DNA from: JBCCGG01 sp039029395
GTDB lineage: Bacteria > Pseudomonadota > Alphaproteobacteria > Kiloniellales > JAKSDN01
DNA: 64,000 bases
Assembly: GCA_039029395.1 (NCBI GenBank)
Contig: JBCCGG010000028.1
Span: 22,361-86,360, forward strand
Direction of reading: 5' to 3'
The position numbers were made by a program, and so were the translations under genes. The notes below the pieces were generated by a model. The model was not told the origin of the DNA, searched no databases, and worked only from the letters and a program-made list of their open reading frames with translations. Shown here piece by piece: positions 24,993-32,628 of this stretch; the stretch's first letter is position 1, and the number at the start of each line of letters is the position of its first letter.

Positions 24993-26534
24993 ATGATCAA
25001 GCGGTACGCCATTTCGCTCACGCTCGCCTGTTCCCTCTACGGCTCCTTGAGCGCTTGTGTGGCACCACAGAGCACGCCGCCGAAGGTCAGCGACGCCGCG
25101 GCGCTTGAAGAGACCGAAAAGCAGAAGGAGTGGGTCGTCCGGCGCCTGATGCGCGATAACATCCGCATTTACACAGTCGGCGCGCCGATCCTCACCGCCA
25201 GCGCGCCGCTTTGCGAGGAGGTGGTGCGGCCGCACTTTGGCTTTCTCGCCTTGAACATGGACGACTTCGGGCTGCCCTTAAGGGCGGCGGCCGGGCGCAC
25301 CCATGGCTTGGGCCATCGGCTCCAGATCGTGGCCGTGGCGCCGGGCTCGCCGGCTGCCCGGGCAGGCCTTTTACCGGGCGACCAGTTGATCGAAGTTGCC
25401 GGGGTCAAGGTGCAAAGCGGCAAGGGCGCGCGCGAGCGCCTCAAGGAGGATCTCGGCGGTGTACTGGCGACCGGCGCGCCGCTTGACTTCCAGGTGCTGC
25501 GCGGTGAGCGCTTCGTAACCACCGAGATCACGCCGACCATGCAATGCGACTACGGGCTCAAGCTGATCAACGAAGACGACGTGAACGCCTATGCTGATGG
25601 TGAAACCATCATTCTGACCACGGGCATGATGCGTTTCGCCACCAGCGATCAGCATTTGGCTGTGATCATCGGCCACGAGCTGGCCCACAACGCCCTCGAG
25701 CATCGGGACGCCAAGGAGCAGAACCAAACCGCCGGACGGGTCGGCGGCCTACTGTTCGACGTGCTGGCCGCTGTCTTCGGGGTCTACACGGGCGGCGCCT
25801 TTTCCGATGCCGGCGCCAGTGCGGGCGCCCAGGCTTACAGCGTCGATTTCGAGCGCGAGGCCGACTATGTCGGCCTCTACATGATGGCGCTCGCCGGTTA
25901 TCCCCTGGAAGGATCGGCAGATTTTTGGCGCATGATGGCGGCCGACAGCCCTGGATCGATCTACATCAGCACGACCCATCCGACCACGCCCGAACGGGCG
26001 GCGGCGATCGAGAGCTACATCGCCGAGATCCGCCGCAAGCAAGCGCAAAACATCGCGCTTGTGCCAGAAGGCATCGAGATCGCGGAACCGGACACGGCCG
26101 TAGCGGCGGCGCCAGTCGCGCTATCGGGGCCCTCTACCCCGGCGCTTGCTCTCGACGCCGATTCCGAGCCAAAGGTAGAAGCCATTGCGGCGGTCAGATC
26201 GCCGCAGAGCGGGCGATGGATTGGCGAGGGTGCGCGCGACACCTGTGGGCTGCCCTGGGCGATGGATCTGCGCTTTGACCGAGGCCGTTTGTCCGGCCAG
26301 TTCCAGCGGGGCGAGACGCTCTACGACGTGCATGGCCAGGCCGACCACAAGGGCCGCTTGACCAACGCGCGGGCCGGCAAGAACAAGCTCTACAGCAACG
26401 TCCCGGGCCCGCGCTTCATAGACGTCTTGATCGATATGAAGAGCGATCGCATGGAAGGCAGCTTCTCGGTCGACGATGCCGGTCACCTTTACTGCCGCAC
26501 CGCCTTCACGCTCGACCAATGGGCCCAGCCCTAG
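24993..26534 (+). CDS. M48-family metalloprotease with PDZ domain, lipoprotein
   Basis: From ATG 24993 the protein has 513 residues. The lipoprotein signal peptide ends in GSLSAC (lipobox, Cys near residue 22), so it is membrane-anchored in the periplasm. Residues about 105-185 are a PDZ domain (IVAVAPGSPAARAGLLPGDQLIEVAGV). Residues about 215-350 are an M48 peptidase with HELAHNALEH (two zinc His and catalytic Glu) and the third ligand in FEREADYVGL. Residues about 405-513 form an extra beta-rich domain (RWIGEGARDTCGLPWAMDL) that I cannot name. A BepA-like outer-membrane quality-control role is plausible, but the order of domains differs from BepA, which carries TPRs. Confidence 0.9.
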   Translation: MIKRYAISLTLACSLYGSLSACVAPQSTPPKVSDAAALEETEKQKEWVVRRLMRDNIRIYTVGAPILTASAPLCEEVVRPHFGFLALNMDDFGLPLRAAAGRTHGLGHRLQIVAVAPGSPAARAGLLPGDQLIEVAGVKVQSGKGARERLKEDLGGVLATGAPLDFQVLRGERFVTTEITPTMQCDYGLKLINEDDVNAYADGETIILTTGMMRFATSDQHLAVIIGHELAHNALEHRDAKEQNQTAGRVGGLLFDVLAAVFGVYTGGAFSDAGASAGAQAYSVDFEREADYVGLYMMALAGYPLEGSADFWRMMAADSPGSIYISTTHPTTPERAAAIESYIAEIRRKQAQNIALVPEGIEIAEPDTAVAAAPVALSGPSTPALALDADSEPKVEAIAAVRSPQSGRWIGEGARDTCGLPWAMDLRFDRGRLSGQFQRGETLYDVHGQADHKGRLTNARAGKNKLYSNVPGPRFIDVLIDMKSDRMEGSFSVDDAGHLYCRTAFTLDQWAQP

Positions 26535-26541
26535 CGAATTC

Positions 26542-27267
26542 TCACCATTTGCCCGAGGCGCCGCCGCCGCCAAATCTGCCGCTACGGGAGCGGCCGCGGC
26601 GGCTGCGGCGGTGGTGCCGGTCACTGTCCCACCAGCCGTCTTCGCCGCCGCCACTGTGCCTGCGGAAAAAAATGGCGAAGACAACAACGAGCATGATCAG
26701 CCCGACAAAGACCGGCGTCAGCTTGCTCAACGGCCCGCCGCTCGAGGTATCGCTCGGCGCGTAGGTGCCGGAGAGCGCCGCCAGGATCCCGTCGGTGCCC
26801 TGGATGATGCCGCGCGAAAAGTCGCCCCGCTTGAAGGTGGGCAGGATCTCAGCCGAAATGATCGACTGAGCGAGCTTGTCGGTGAGCTGGCGCTCGAGAC
26901 CTCGGCCGACCGCGATGCGCACCTCCCGCTCGTGGGGTGCGACGATCAAGAGCACGCCGTTGTTTCGGCCCGATTGGCCGATGCCCCAGCGGTTGCCCAG
27001 GCGTCGGCCATAGTCGGCGATCTCCTCGCCATGCAGAGAGGTAAGGGTGACCACCACGACTTGGTTCGTGGTCTGGGACTCGTACTGCCCGAGCTGGCGG
27101 GCCAAACTGGCCTTCTGCTCGCTATCGAGCAGCCCGGCTTGATCGACGACCCGTCCGATCAGCTCCGGATAGCTTGCCGCGCCCAACGCCAGGCCGGCCG
27201 GCAGCAAGAGCACGAGAACGGCGAACAAGGCCGCGAGGCGGCGGCAATCGGTCCTTCGGATTAGCAT
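26542..27267 (-). CDS. TPM-domain protein (YgcG-like), membrane-anchored
   Basis: The protein has 241 residues. An N-terminal signal peptide (about residues 10-30) is followed by a TPM/Psb32 domain at about 32-160 (YPELIGRVVDQAGLLDSEQ, NQVVVVTLTSLHG, GRNNGVLLIVAPHEREVRI, GRGLERQLTDK). A membrane helix lies at about 183-203. The tail is rich in Arg, Ser and Gly and ends in FGGGGASGKW, as in many YgcG proteins. The TPM domain sits outside the membrane; its activity is unclear (phosphatase activity in plant homologues). The start has GGAGGG at a good distance. It converges on the M48 gene with only 7 bases between stops. Confidence 0.88.
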   Translation of the reverse strand: MLIRRTDCRRLAALFAVLVLLLPAGLALGAASYPELIGRVVDQAGLLDSEQKASLARQLGQYESQTTNQVVVVTLTSLHGEEIADYGRRLGNRWGIGQSGRNNGVLLIVAPHEREVRIAVGRGLERQLTDKLAQSIISAEILPTFKRGDFSRGIIQGTDGILAALSGTYAPSDTSSGGPLSKLTPVFVGLIMLVVVFAIFFRRHSGGGEDGWWDSDRHHRRSRRGRSRSGRFGGGGASGKW

Positions 27268-27307
27268 CGTACCCTCCTGGTCGGATGGCGAGAATACGAT
27301 CCATGAT

Positions 27308-27336
27308 ATAAAATATCTCTAAGCTTACGCTATCAA
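27308..27336 (-). promoter_or_regulatory. Candidate sigma-70 promoter of the TPM gene
   Basis: On the minus strand, TTGATA (27336-27331), a 17-base spacer and TTTTAT (27313-27308) give a reasonable housekeeping promoter. It lies 41 bases before the TPM start in an AT-rich stretch. Confidence 0.4.
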
Positions 27337-27423
27337 AAGGCGAGGGCGGATTTTGATGGTGGGGACGATTGATGAAGTGTTCAGGGAAATTAACCTATAA
27401 CCGTGTCATGCGGGCACCCCTCA

Positions 27424-27465
27424 GAAAATAAAAAACCGGCCGGGGGAGAGGCTGTCCCCGGCCGG
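27424..27465 (-). terminator. Rho-independent terminator of the hsp20 gene
   Basis: Reading leftward, a perfect 10-bp stem (27465-27456 with 27445-27436, CCGGCCGGGG) and a 10-base loop are followed by a T-rich tail (six T, one A, four T at 27435-27424). It lies about 75 bases after the small heat-shock gene. Confidence 0.9.
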
Positions 27466-27541
27466 TCGGTTATGCTGGCTCCCGGTGAGAGGCTAAATCC
27501 CGGGAGACCAAGGGTCTTGTCAGGAGGTTACCGTCTTCGCC

Positions 27542-28024
27542 TTAGGCGGCGACGTTCTCGAGCACCTTGGGCTTGCCCGCGGCGGAGCCGATCTTGATGG
27601 TCCGCGGCTTGGCGGCCTCGGGCACCTCGCGCGCCAGCTCGATCGAGAGCAGGCCGTTCTCCAGGCCGGCGCCGGTCACCTTGATGTGCTCGGCGAGCTC
27701 GAAGCGGCGCTCGAAGGCGCGGGTCGCGATGCCGCGATGGAGGTACTTGACCGCGGTCTCGGTCTCGCCGTCCTCGGCCTTCGCCTTGGCGGCCTTCACG
27801 ACCAGGCTGTTCTCCTTCACGGTCACATCCAGGTCGTCCTCGCCGAAGCCGGCGACCGCCATGGTGATCCGGTAGGTGTCGTCACCGGTCTTCTCGATGT
27901 TGTAGGGCGGGTAGCTCGTGGCGCTTTCGTCCAGGCGAGAGGTCGCGTCGAGCAAATTCATCATACGGTCGAAGCCGACCGTGGCACGCATAAGGGGAGT
28001 CACGTCGATGTTGCGCATAGCCAT
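27542..28024 (-). CDS. Small heat-shock protein, Hsp20/IbpA family
   Basis: From ATG 28024 the protein has 160 residues. The frame extends 15 codons further, but GGAG seven bases upstream and family alignment (MAMRNIDVTPLMR) favour this start. The alpha-crystallin domain spans about residues 38-135: YPPYNIEKTGDDTYRITMAVAGFGEDDLDVTV, then YLHRGIATRAFERRFELAEHIK and a GLLSIELAREVPE strand. A C-terminal hydrophobic patch follows. It is an ATP-independent holdase that binds unfolding proteins in the cytoplasm. Control is by heat at two levels: a sigma-32 promoter at 28178-28150 and a ROSE-like hairpin covering the ribosome site and start codon. Confidence 0.95.
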   Translation of the reverse strand: MAMRNIDVTPLMRATVGFDRMMNLLDATSRLDESATSYPPYNIEKTGDDTYRITMAVAGFGEDDLDVTVKENSLVVKAAKAKAEDGETETAVKYLHRGIATRAFERRFELAEHIKVTGAGLENGLLSIELAREVPEAAKPRTIKIGSAAGKPKVLENVAA

Positions 28025-28045
28025 ATTCTCCTTTGAGCAACATGG
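28021..28045 (-). promoter_or_regulatory. ROSE-like RNA thermometer at the hsp20 start
   Basis: On the transcript, CCAUGUU (28045-28039), a bulged G (28038) and CUC (28037-28035) pair with GAG (28030-28028) and AAUAUGG (28027-28021) around an AAAG loop. One pair is a G-U wobble. The stem buries part of the GGAG ribosome site and the AUG (28024-28022). The UUGCU segment (28040-28036) facing AGGA (28032-28029) is the hallmark of ROSE elements, which are known before alphaproteobacterial and other hsp20 genes and melt on heating. The 5' UTR of about 115 bases leaves room for the upstream ROSE hairpins. Confidence 0.75.
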
Positions 28046-28149
28046 TTTACTTACCGGGCCCACCACCATGGTCTGACCCGTCTATGCCGGTCGCTGATGT
28101 CTAGGGACCCTATCCAGGAGGCATCCCGCCGCGACCAGTTCGACTATTG

Positions 28150-28178
28150 ATATAGGGCGCAGCACTTGCTGCTTCAAG
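28150..28178 (-). promoter_or_regulatory. Sigma-32 (RpoH) promoter of hsp20
   Basis: On the minus strand, CTTGAA (28178-28173), a 15-base spacer and CCCTATAT (28157-28150) closely match the heat-shock consensus (CTTGAA, then CCCATnT-like). Transcription would start near 28143, giving a leader of about 120 bases before the hsp20 start. Confidence 0.75.
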
Positions 28179-28239
28179 AGCTCCCGGCGAAATATTAAGA
28201 TCTTGAAATGGTTAAGAGAATTGGAGGATAGCCGGCAGC

Positions 28240-28267
28240 AAAAAGGGCATCCCGCGGGGGATGCCCT
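28240..28267 (-). terminator. Rho-independent terminator of rpmE
   Basis: Reading leftward, a perfect 10-bp stem AGGGCATCCC (28267-28258 with 28253-28244), a 4-base loop and a T-run (28244-28240) follow the L31 stop by about 30 bases. It also insulates the hsp20 promoter, which lies just beyond. Confidence 0.9.
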
Positions 28268-28297
28268 TGAGCATCTTCGGCGCTGGGCGGCGAAGGA

Positions 28298-28522
28298 TTA
28301 CTCCTTCATGCCGATGCCCTGGAACCGCTTCTTGAACTTGGCCAGCTGACCGGCCGTGTCGATCAGACGGTGCACGCCGGTCCAGGCCGGGTGGGTCTTG
28401 GGGTCGATGTCCAGGCGCAGGGTCTCGCCGGCGGACCCATAGGTCGAGCGGGTCTTGAACTCCGTGCCGTCGGTCATCTGCACGGTGATCTCGTGGTAGT
28501 CGGGATGAATATCTTTCTTCAT
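28298..28522 (-). CDS. rpmE: 50S ribosomal protein L31
   Basis: The protein has 74 residues and matches bacterial L31: MKKDIHPDYHEITVQMTDGT, then DIDPKTHPAWTG and a basic C-terminal KFKKRFQG. The zinc-binding cysteines of the zinc form are absent, as is common in alphaproteobacteria, so ribosome assembly need not consume zinc here. It is monocistronic, with a terminator downstream. It diverges from the ABC exporter gene, with both promoters in about 110 bases. Confidence 0.95.
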   Translation of the reverse strand: MKKDIHPDYHEITVQMTDGTEFKTRSTYGSAGETLRLDIDPKTHPAWTGVHRLIDTAGQLAKFKKRFQGIGMKE

Positions 28523-28631
28523 GGCTCTAGCTCCTTGGCGCGGCGCGGTTCATAGCCCAGCCGCGCTGGTCGCGCAAGTGTCATCGTTCACCCCAGTTGT
28601 CGCTCCGCGACCTTTCCTATATGGGAAGGTC

Positions 28632-30449
28632 ATGGCACGGGGACGAGGCACAGCACGCGCGGATCTGCCGGAGCGCGCGACCAGCCGGGAGCTCAAGCAG
28701 CTTGCCGTGCTGTGGGGCTTCGTGCGCCCCTACAAGGCCCAGGTCGCCGCCGCGCTCTTCGCGCTGACCGTCGCGGCCGGCACGGTGCTGGCCATGGGCT
28801 TCGGCCTGCGCCTCTTGGTGGACGAGGGCTTCGCGGCGGGCAACGCCGATCTGCTCGACCGGGCGGTCGTGGTGCTGCTCGGCGTGGTCGCCTTCCTGGC
28901 GGTCGCCAGCTATGCCCGCTTCTACCTGGTTTCCTGGATCGGCGAGCGGGTCGTGGCCGACATCCGCAAGGCGGTTTACGACCACGTATTGCGCCTCTCG
29001 CCGGCCTACTTCGAGGTGACCCGCACGGGCGAGATCCTGTCCCGCCTGACCACCGACACGACCCTGATCCAGATGGTGGTCGGCACCTCGGCCTCGATCG
29101 CCCTGCGCAACTCCCTGCTGTTCGTCGGCGGCGTGATCCTGCTCCTGTTCACCAGCCCTAAGCTGACCAGCCTGGTGGCTCTGGTGGTGCCCTGCGTGGT
29201 GCTGCCGATCCTGATCTATGGCCGCCGGGTGCGCCGCCTGAGCCGGGCCAGCCAAGACCGCATCGCCGATTTCAGCGCGAGCGCCGATGAGTCCCTCCTG
29301 GCGATCCGCACGGTTCAGGCCTTCACCCACGAGTCCCACGACAAGCGCCGCTTCGCAGGGCAAGTGGAAGGCGCCTTCGACACTGCGGTCGAGCGCATCC
29401 GTGCCCGGGCGGTCTTGACCGCGCTGGTCATCCTGCTCGCCTTCGGCGCGGTCAGCCTGGTGCTCTGGATCGGCGGCCACGACGTGCTCTCGGGCCGGAT
29501 CTCCTCGGGCGAGCTCTCGGCCTTCGTGTTCTATTCGATCGTCGTGGCCGGCGCGGTCGGCGCGGTCAGCGAGGTGGTCGGCGACCTGCAGCGCGCGGCC
29601 GGCGCCTGCGAGCGCCTGATCGAGCTGTTGGCCGCCGAGCCGGAGATCGCCGCGCCTAGCGAGCCGGCCCCTTTGCCCGAGCCGCCGGCCGGGCGTATCA
29701 CTTTCGAGAACGTGGTCTTCCACTACCCGGCGCGGCCCGAACGCTCGGCCCTGGAGGGCTTTTCGCTCGCCGTCGAGCCGGGCGAGACGCTGGCCCTGGT
29801 CGGCCCCTCGGGCGCCGGCAAGACCACGGTCTTTCAGTTGCTGCTGCGCTTCTATGATCCGCGGAGCGGGCGCGTGGTGATGGACGGCCTGGATGTACGC
29901 CGGGCCGACCCGGCGGCGCTCCGGGCACGCATCGGCCTGGTCGCCCAGGAGCCGGTGCTGTTCGCCGCCAACGCCTGGGACAACATCCGCTACGGCCGGC
30001 CCGAAGCCACCGACGACGAGGTGCGCGCGGCCGCCGAGGCCGCCTCGGCGCTGGAGTTTCTGGAGCGCCTGCCCGAGGGGTTGGATACCTTTCTGGGCGA
30101 GCAGGGGGTGCGCCTGTCCGGCGGCCAGCGCCAGCGCCTGGCGCTTGCCCGGGCGATCTTGCGCGACCCGGCGGTTCTCTTGCTCGACGAGGCGACCAGC
30201 GCTTTGGACGCCGAGAGCGAGCGTGCCGTGCAAGAGGCGCTCGACCGCCTGATGGAGGGGCGCACCACGATCGTGATCGCCCACCGTCTGGCCACGGTCT
30301 TGAAGGCCGACCGCATCGTCGTGCTCGACCACGGGCGCATCGTCGAAAGCGGCCGCCACGCAGAGCTGATTCGTGCCGGCGGCCTCTACGCTCGCCTAGC
30401 GGCGCTCCAGTTCGATGCGGCCCGGGAGCTGGAGGCGGTCGAGTCTTAG
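28632..30449 (+). CDS. ABC transporter, fused membrane and ATPase domains (MsbA/ABCB-like)
   Basis: From ATG 28632 the protein has 605 residues, with GGAAGG six bases upstream; the open frame further upstream lacks family sequence. Residues about 30-330 hold six membrane helices of an ABC type-1 exporter. Residues about 355-595 hold the ATPase: Walker A GPSGAGKTT, Q-loop region GLVAQEPVLFA, signature RLSGGQRQRLALARAIL, Walker B AVLLLDEATSALD and the H-loop IVIAHRLATV. It works as a homodimer in the inner membrane, exporting lipids or drugs. There is no evidence for a specific substrate. It ends in a 4-bp stop overlap with the convergent LysR gene. Confidence 0.93.
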   Translation: MARGRGTARADLPERATSRELKQLAVLWGFVRPYKAQVAAALFALTVAAGTVLAMGFGLRLLVDEGFAAGNADLLDRAVVVLLGVVAFLAVASYARFYLVSWIGERVVADIRKAVYDHVLRLSPAYFEVTRTGEILSRLTTDTTLIQMVVGTSASIALRNSLLFVGGVILLLFTSPKLTSLVALVVPCVVLPILIYGRRVRRLSRASQDRIADFSASADESLLAIRTVQAFTHESHDKRRFAGQVEGAFDTAVERIRARAVLTALVILLAFGAVSLVLWIGGHDVLSGRISSGELSAFVFYSIVVAGAVGAVSEVVGDLQRAAGACERLIELLAAEPEIAAPSEPAPLPEPPAGRITFENVVFHYPARPERSALEGFSLAVEPGETLALVGPSGAGKTTVFQLLLRFYDPRSGRVVMDGLDVRRADPAALRARIGLVAQEPVLFAANAWDNIRYGRPEATDDEVRAAAEAASALEFLERLPEGLDTFLGEQGVRLSGGQRQRLALARAILRDPAVLLLDEATSALDAESERAVQEALDRLMEGRTTIVIAHRLATVLKADRIVVLDHGRIVESGRHAELIRAGGLYARLAALQFDAARELEAVES

Positions 30450-31342
30450 AAGGCGGACCTGCAGGTCTCGACGAAATTGTCGAGCAGGGGCGAGCTTTCT
30501 TTGCCCTCGTGATGAATCAGCACCACCGCAAGCGGCGCCACCTTGCCGGCGATCGGGACGTGGGCAACCCGGCCGCCGTCGTAGGTCTCGGCGGTGCGCG
30601 GGCACATCACGCTGAGCGAAAAACCGAGGCCGCCGGCGACCGCGCCGCGCACCGATTCCATGGAGCGGCCATTGAAGGCGACCGGCGGGTCGATGCCGTG
30701 GGCCACTAGAACGCCGGCAAAATAGTCGCGGCTCGCCGGCTGGTCGAACATGACGAAGGGCGCCTCGGCCAGCTCGCTGAGCGCGATCGAAGACCGGCCG
30801 GCCAGCGGATGGTCGGCGCCGAGCAGAATGAACGGCTTGAGCCGGGCGACCACCTGGCGCGCCAGGCGCCGGCCTTTCAGGCCCATGTCGTAGGTCAGGG
30901 CCAGGTCCAGCTCGGCCCGCTCAAGGCCGGCCAGGATCTCGTCCTGCAGCAGCTCGCCGGCAAGGACCTCGACGCCGGGAAAGGCCGTTCGGTGGGCCGC
31001 GATGATCCGGGTCAGGCAAAAGGGCGCGATGGTATGGAAGCAGCCGAAGCGCAGGGTGCCGGCCAGGTTGGCGGCGATCGCCCGGGCGTCGCGCTCGGCG
31101 TGCTCGGCCTGCTGGATCAGCGCCCGGGCCGAGCGGGCGAAGGCCCGGCCCTGGGGCGTCAAGTCGGCGCCACGGGCGTGGTGCCGGACGAACAGGCTGA
31201 GGCCGCACAGCGCCTCCAGCTTGTCGAGCGCCTGGGCCACCGCCGGCTGGGAGATGTTGAGCGTCCGGGCGGCCTGGGCGATGCCCCCGTGATCGGCCAC
31301 GGCGAGGAAGTAGGCGCATTGCTTGAGGGTGAGTCGAACCAT
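30446..31342 (-). CDS. LysR-family transcriptional regulator
   Basis: From ATG 31342 the protein has 298 residues, with AAAGGA upstream; the longer open frame has no family sequence. The winged helix includes GGIAQAARTLNISQPAVAQALDKLEALCG near residue 18, and the effector domain begins near residue 90 (GTLRFGCFHTIAPFCLTRII). It resembles the CynR/OxyR-like branch of LysR. The dioxygenase gene at 31440 lies divergent 97 bases away and is its probable target. The intergenic DNA is AT-rich. Confidence 0.9.
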   Translation of the reverse strand: MVRLTLKQCAYFLAVADHGGIAQAARTLNISQPAVAQALDKLEALCGLSLFVRHHARGADLTPQGRAFARSARALIQQAEHAERDARAIAANLAGTLRFGCFHTIAPFCLTRIIAAHRTAFPGVEVLAGELLQDEILAGLERAELDLALTYDMGLKGRRLARQVVARLKPFILLGADHPLAGRSSIALSELAEAPFVMFDQPASRDYFAGVLVAHGIDPPVAFNGRSMESVRGAVAGGLGFSLSVMCPRTAETYDGGRVAHVPIAGKVAPLAVVLIHHEGKESSPLLDNFVETCRSAF

Positions 31343-31439
31343 ATTTTTCCTTTCTATATTACAAGATAAAACAATTTTTCTACAGTTTCCAGAAGCGCTA
31401 TATCTGTCTCGCCGCACGCAAGACGAGGAGACACACGCC

Positions 31440-32330
31440 ATGGCCCAGCTAAGCGAAGCCCAGAAAGCCCAGTTCTGGCAGGACGGATACCTGGTGGTCG
31501 AGAATGCCGTGGAGCCCGACCTCTTGAGCGCCCTGCAAGGCGATTTCGCCAATTGGGTCGAGGAGAGCCGTGGCCATGGGGAGGCCTACGGCGACACCCT
31601 GGACGGGCGGCCGCGCTTCGACCTAGAGCCGGGCCACAGCGCCGACAAGCCGGGTCTGCGCCGGGTCAACGCGCCGGTCGAGGTCTCCAAGGCCTACTAC
31701 CAGGCCATGGCGGCGAGCGCGATGACCAACAGCGTGGCCGATCTGATCGGGCCAAACGTCAAGTTCCATCACTCCAAGATCAACTCCAAGCTGCCCGGCG
31801 GCCAGACCGCCGTGAAGTGGCACCAGGACTTCCCCTTCACGCCCCACTCGAACGACGATCTGGTGACCGCGCTGCTCATGGTCGACGAAGTGACCGGGGA
31901 AAACGGCCCGCTCGAGGTGGTGCCCGGCTCCCACAAAGGCGAGATCCACGGGCTTTGGCACGGCGGGGTCTTCACCGGCGCGGTCGTCGACGAGGTCGCC
32001 CAGGATTGCCAAGCCAAGGCGGTGACTGTGGCCGGACCGGCCGGCGCGGTCTGCCTGATGCACACCCGTCTGCTGCACGGCTCTGCGCCCAATCTATCGA
32101 GCGCGCCGCGGACCCTGTTTATCTGCGTCTACTCGGCCGAGGACGCGGCGCCCTGCTCGCCCAACCCCATGCCGACCGAGTGTCAGGGCCTGGTGGTGCG
32201 CGGCGAGAAGACCAACCGGATCCGCGCGGTGCCCTACGAGCTCGAGCTGCCCCAGCTGCCGACCACCGCGTCGTTCTTCGACCAGCAGGCCAAGCACGGG
32301 CAGAAGCAAAAGGAAGACGCGGTGGCGTGA
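31440..32330 (+). CDS. Phytanoyl-CoA dioxygenase (PhyH) family protein
   Basis: From ATG 31440 the protein has 296 residues. The fold is a double-stranded beta helix with the iron triad in WHQDFPFTPHSN (His and Asp) and the distal His in MHTRLLHGSAPNLS. An Arg soon after (SAPRTLFI) fits 2-oxoglutarate binding. Opening residues QKAQFWQDGYLVVENAV are typical of PhyH proteins. Bacterial members hydroxylate small molecules such as ectoine, mitomycin precursors or phosphonates; the substrate here is unknown. It is controlled, by inference, by the divergent LysR gene. Confidence 0.88.
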   Translation: MAQLSEAQKAQFWQDGYLVVENAVEPDLLSALQGDFANWVEESRGHGEAYGDTLDGRPRFDLEPGHSADKPGLRRVNAPVEVSKAYYQAMAASAMTNSVADLIGPNVKFHHSKINSKLPGGQTAVKWHQDFPFTPHSNDDLVTALLMVDEVTGENGPLEVVPGSHKGEIHGLWHGGVFTGAVVDEVAQDCQAKAVTVAGPAGAVCLMHTRLLHGSAPNLSSAPRTLFICVYSAEDAAPCSPNPMPTECQGLVVRGEKTNRIRAVPYELELPQLPTTASFFDQQAKHGQKQKEDAVA

Positions 32331-32339
32331 GGGCGCGGT

Positions 32340-32594
32340 TTAGACCTCTACCTCTAGTCGCTCTTCCAGCAACTTGAAGCTGTGCGTGGTGTTGTCGTGG
32401 ATGGAGCCTGAAATGACGATGCGGTTCGGGCCCAGCCGCTCGACCGTCAAACCCACGCGATACTGGGCGCCGCCGGAACCGAACAGATCCGTCTCGATTT
32501 TGGTGTTTTCGGCCTTCGACTCTTGCCGAGCAGCCTTTCGGGCCAGCTTCTGCATTTCTTCGGTCAGGAGCTGATAGGCCTCAACCCTGTCCAT
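32340..32594 (-). CDS. Small hypothetical protein downstream of the cyclase
   Basis: The protein has 84 residues. A helical N-terminal half is rich in Lys, Glu and Gln (LTEEMQKLARKAARQESK), and the second half looks like paired beta strands (YRVGLTVERLGPNRIVISGSIHD). There is no signal, membrane segment or cysteine. I do not recognise the family. It begins 34 bases after the broken cyclase-TPR gene on the same strand and is probably cotranscribed with it. Confidence 0.6.
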   Translation of the reverse strand: MDRVEAYQLLTEEMQKLARKAARQESKAENTKIETDLFGSGGAQYRVGLTVERLGPNRIVISGSIHDNTTHSFKLLEERLEVEV

Positions 32595-32628
32595 TGCACT
32601 CTACCCGTTGGACCATAGATTTTACCGC

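Noticed and set aside
28617..30359. A 580-codon minus-strand open frame opposite the ABC exporter
   Set aside because: Composition is charged and repetitive with no family features. The plus strand has every ABC motif.
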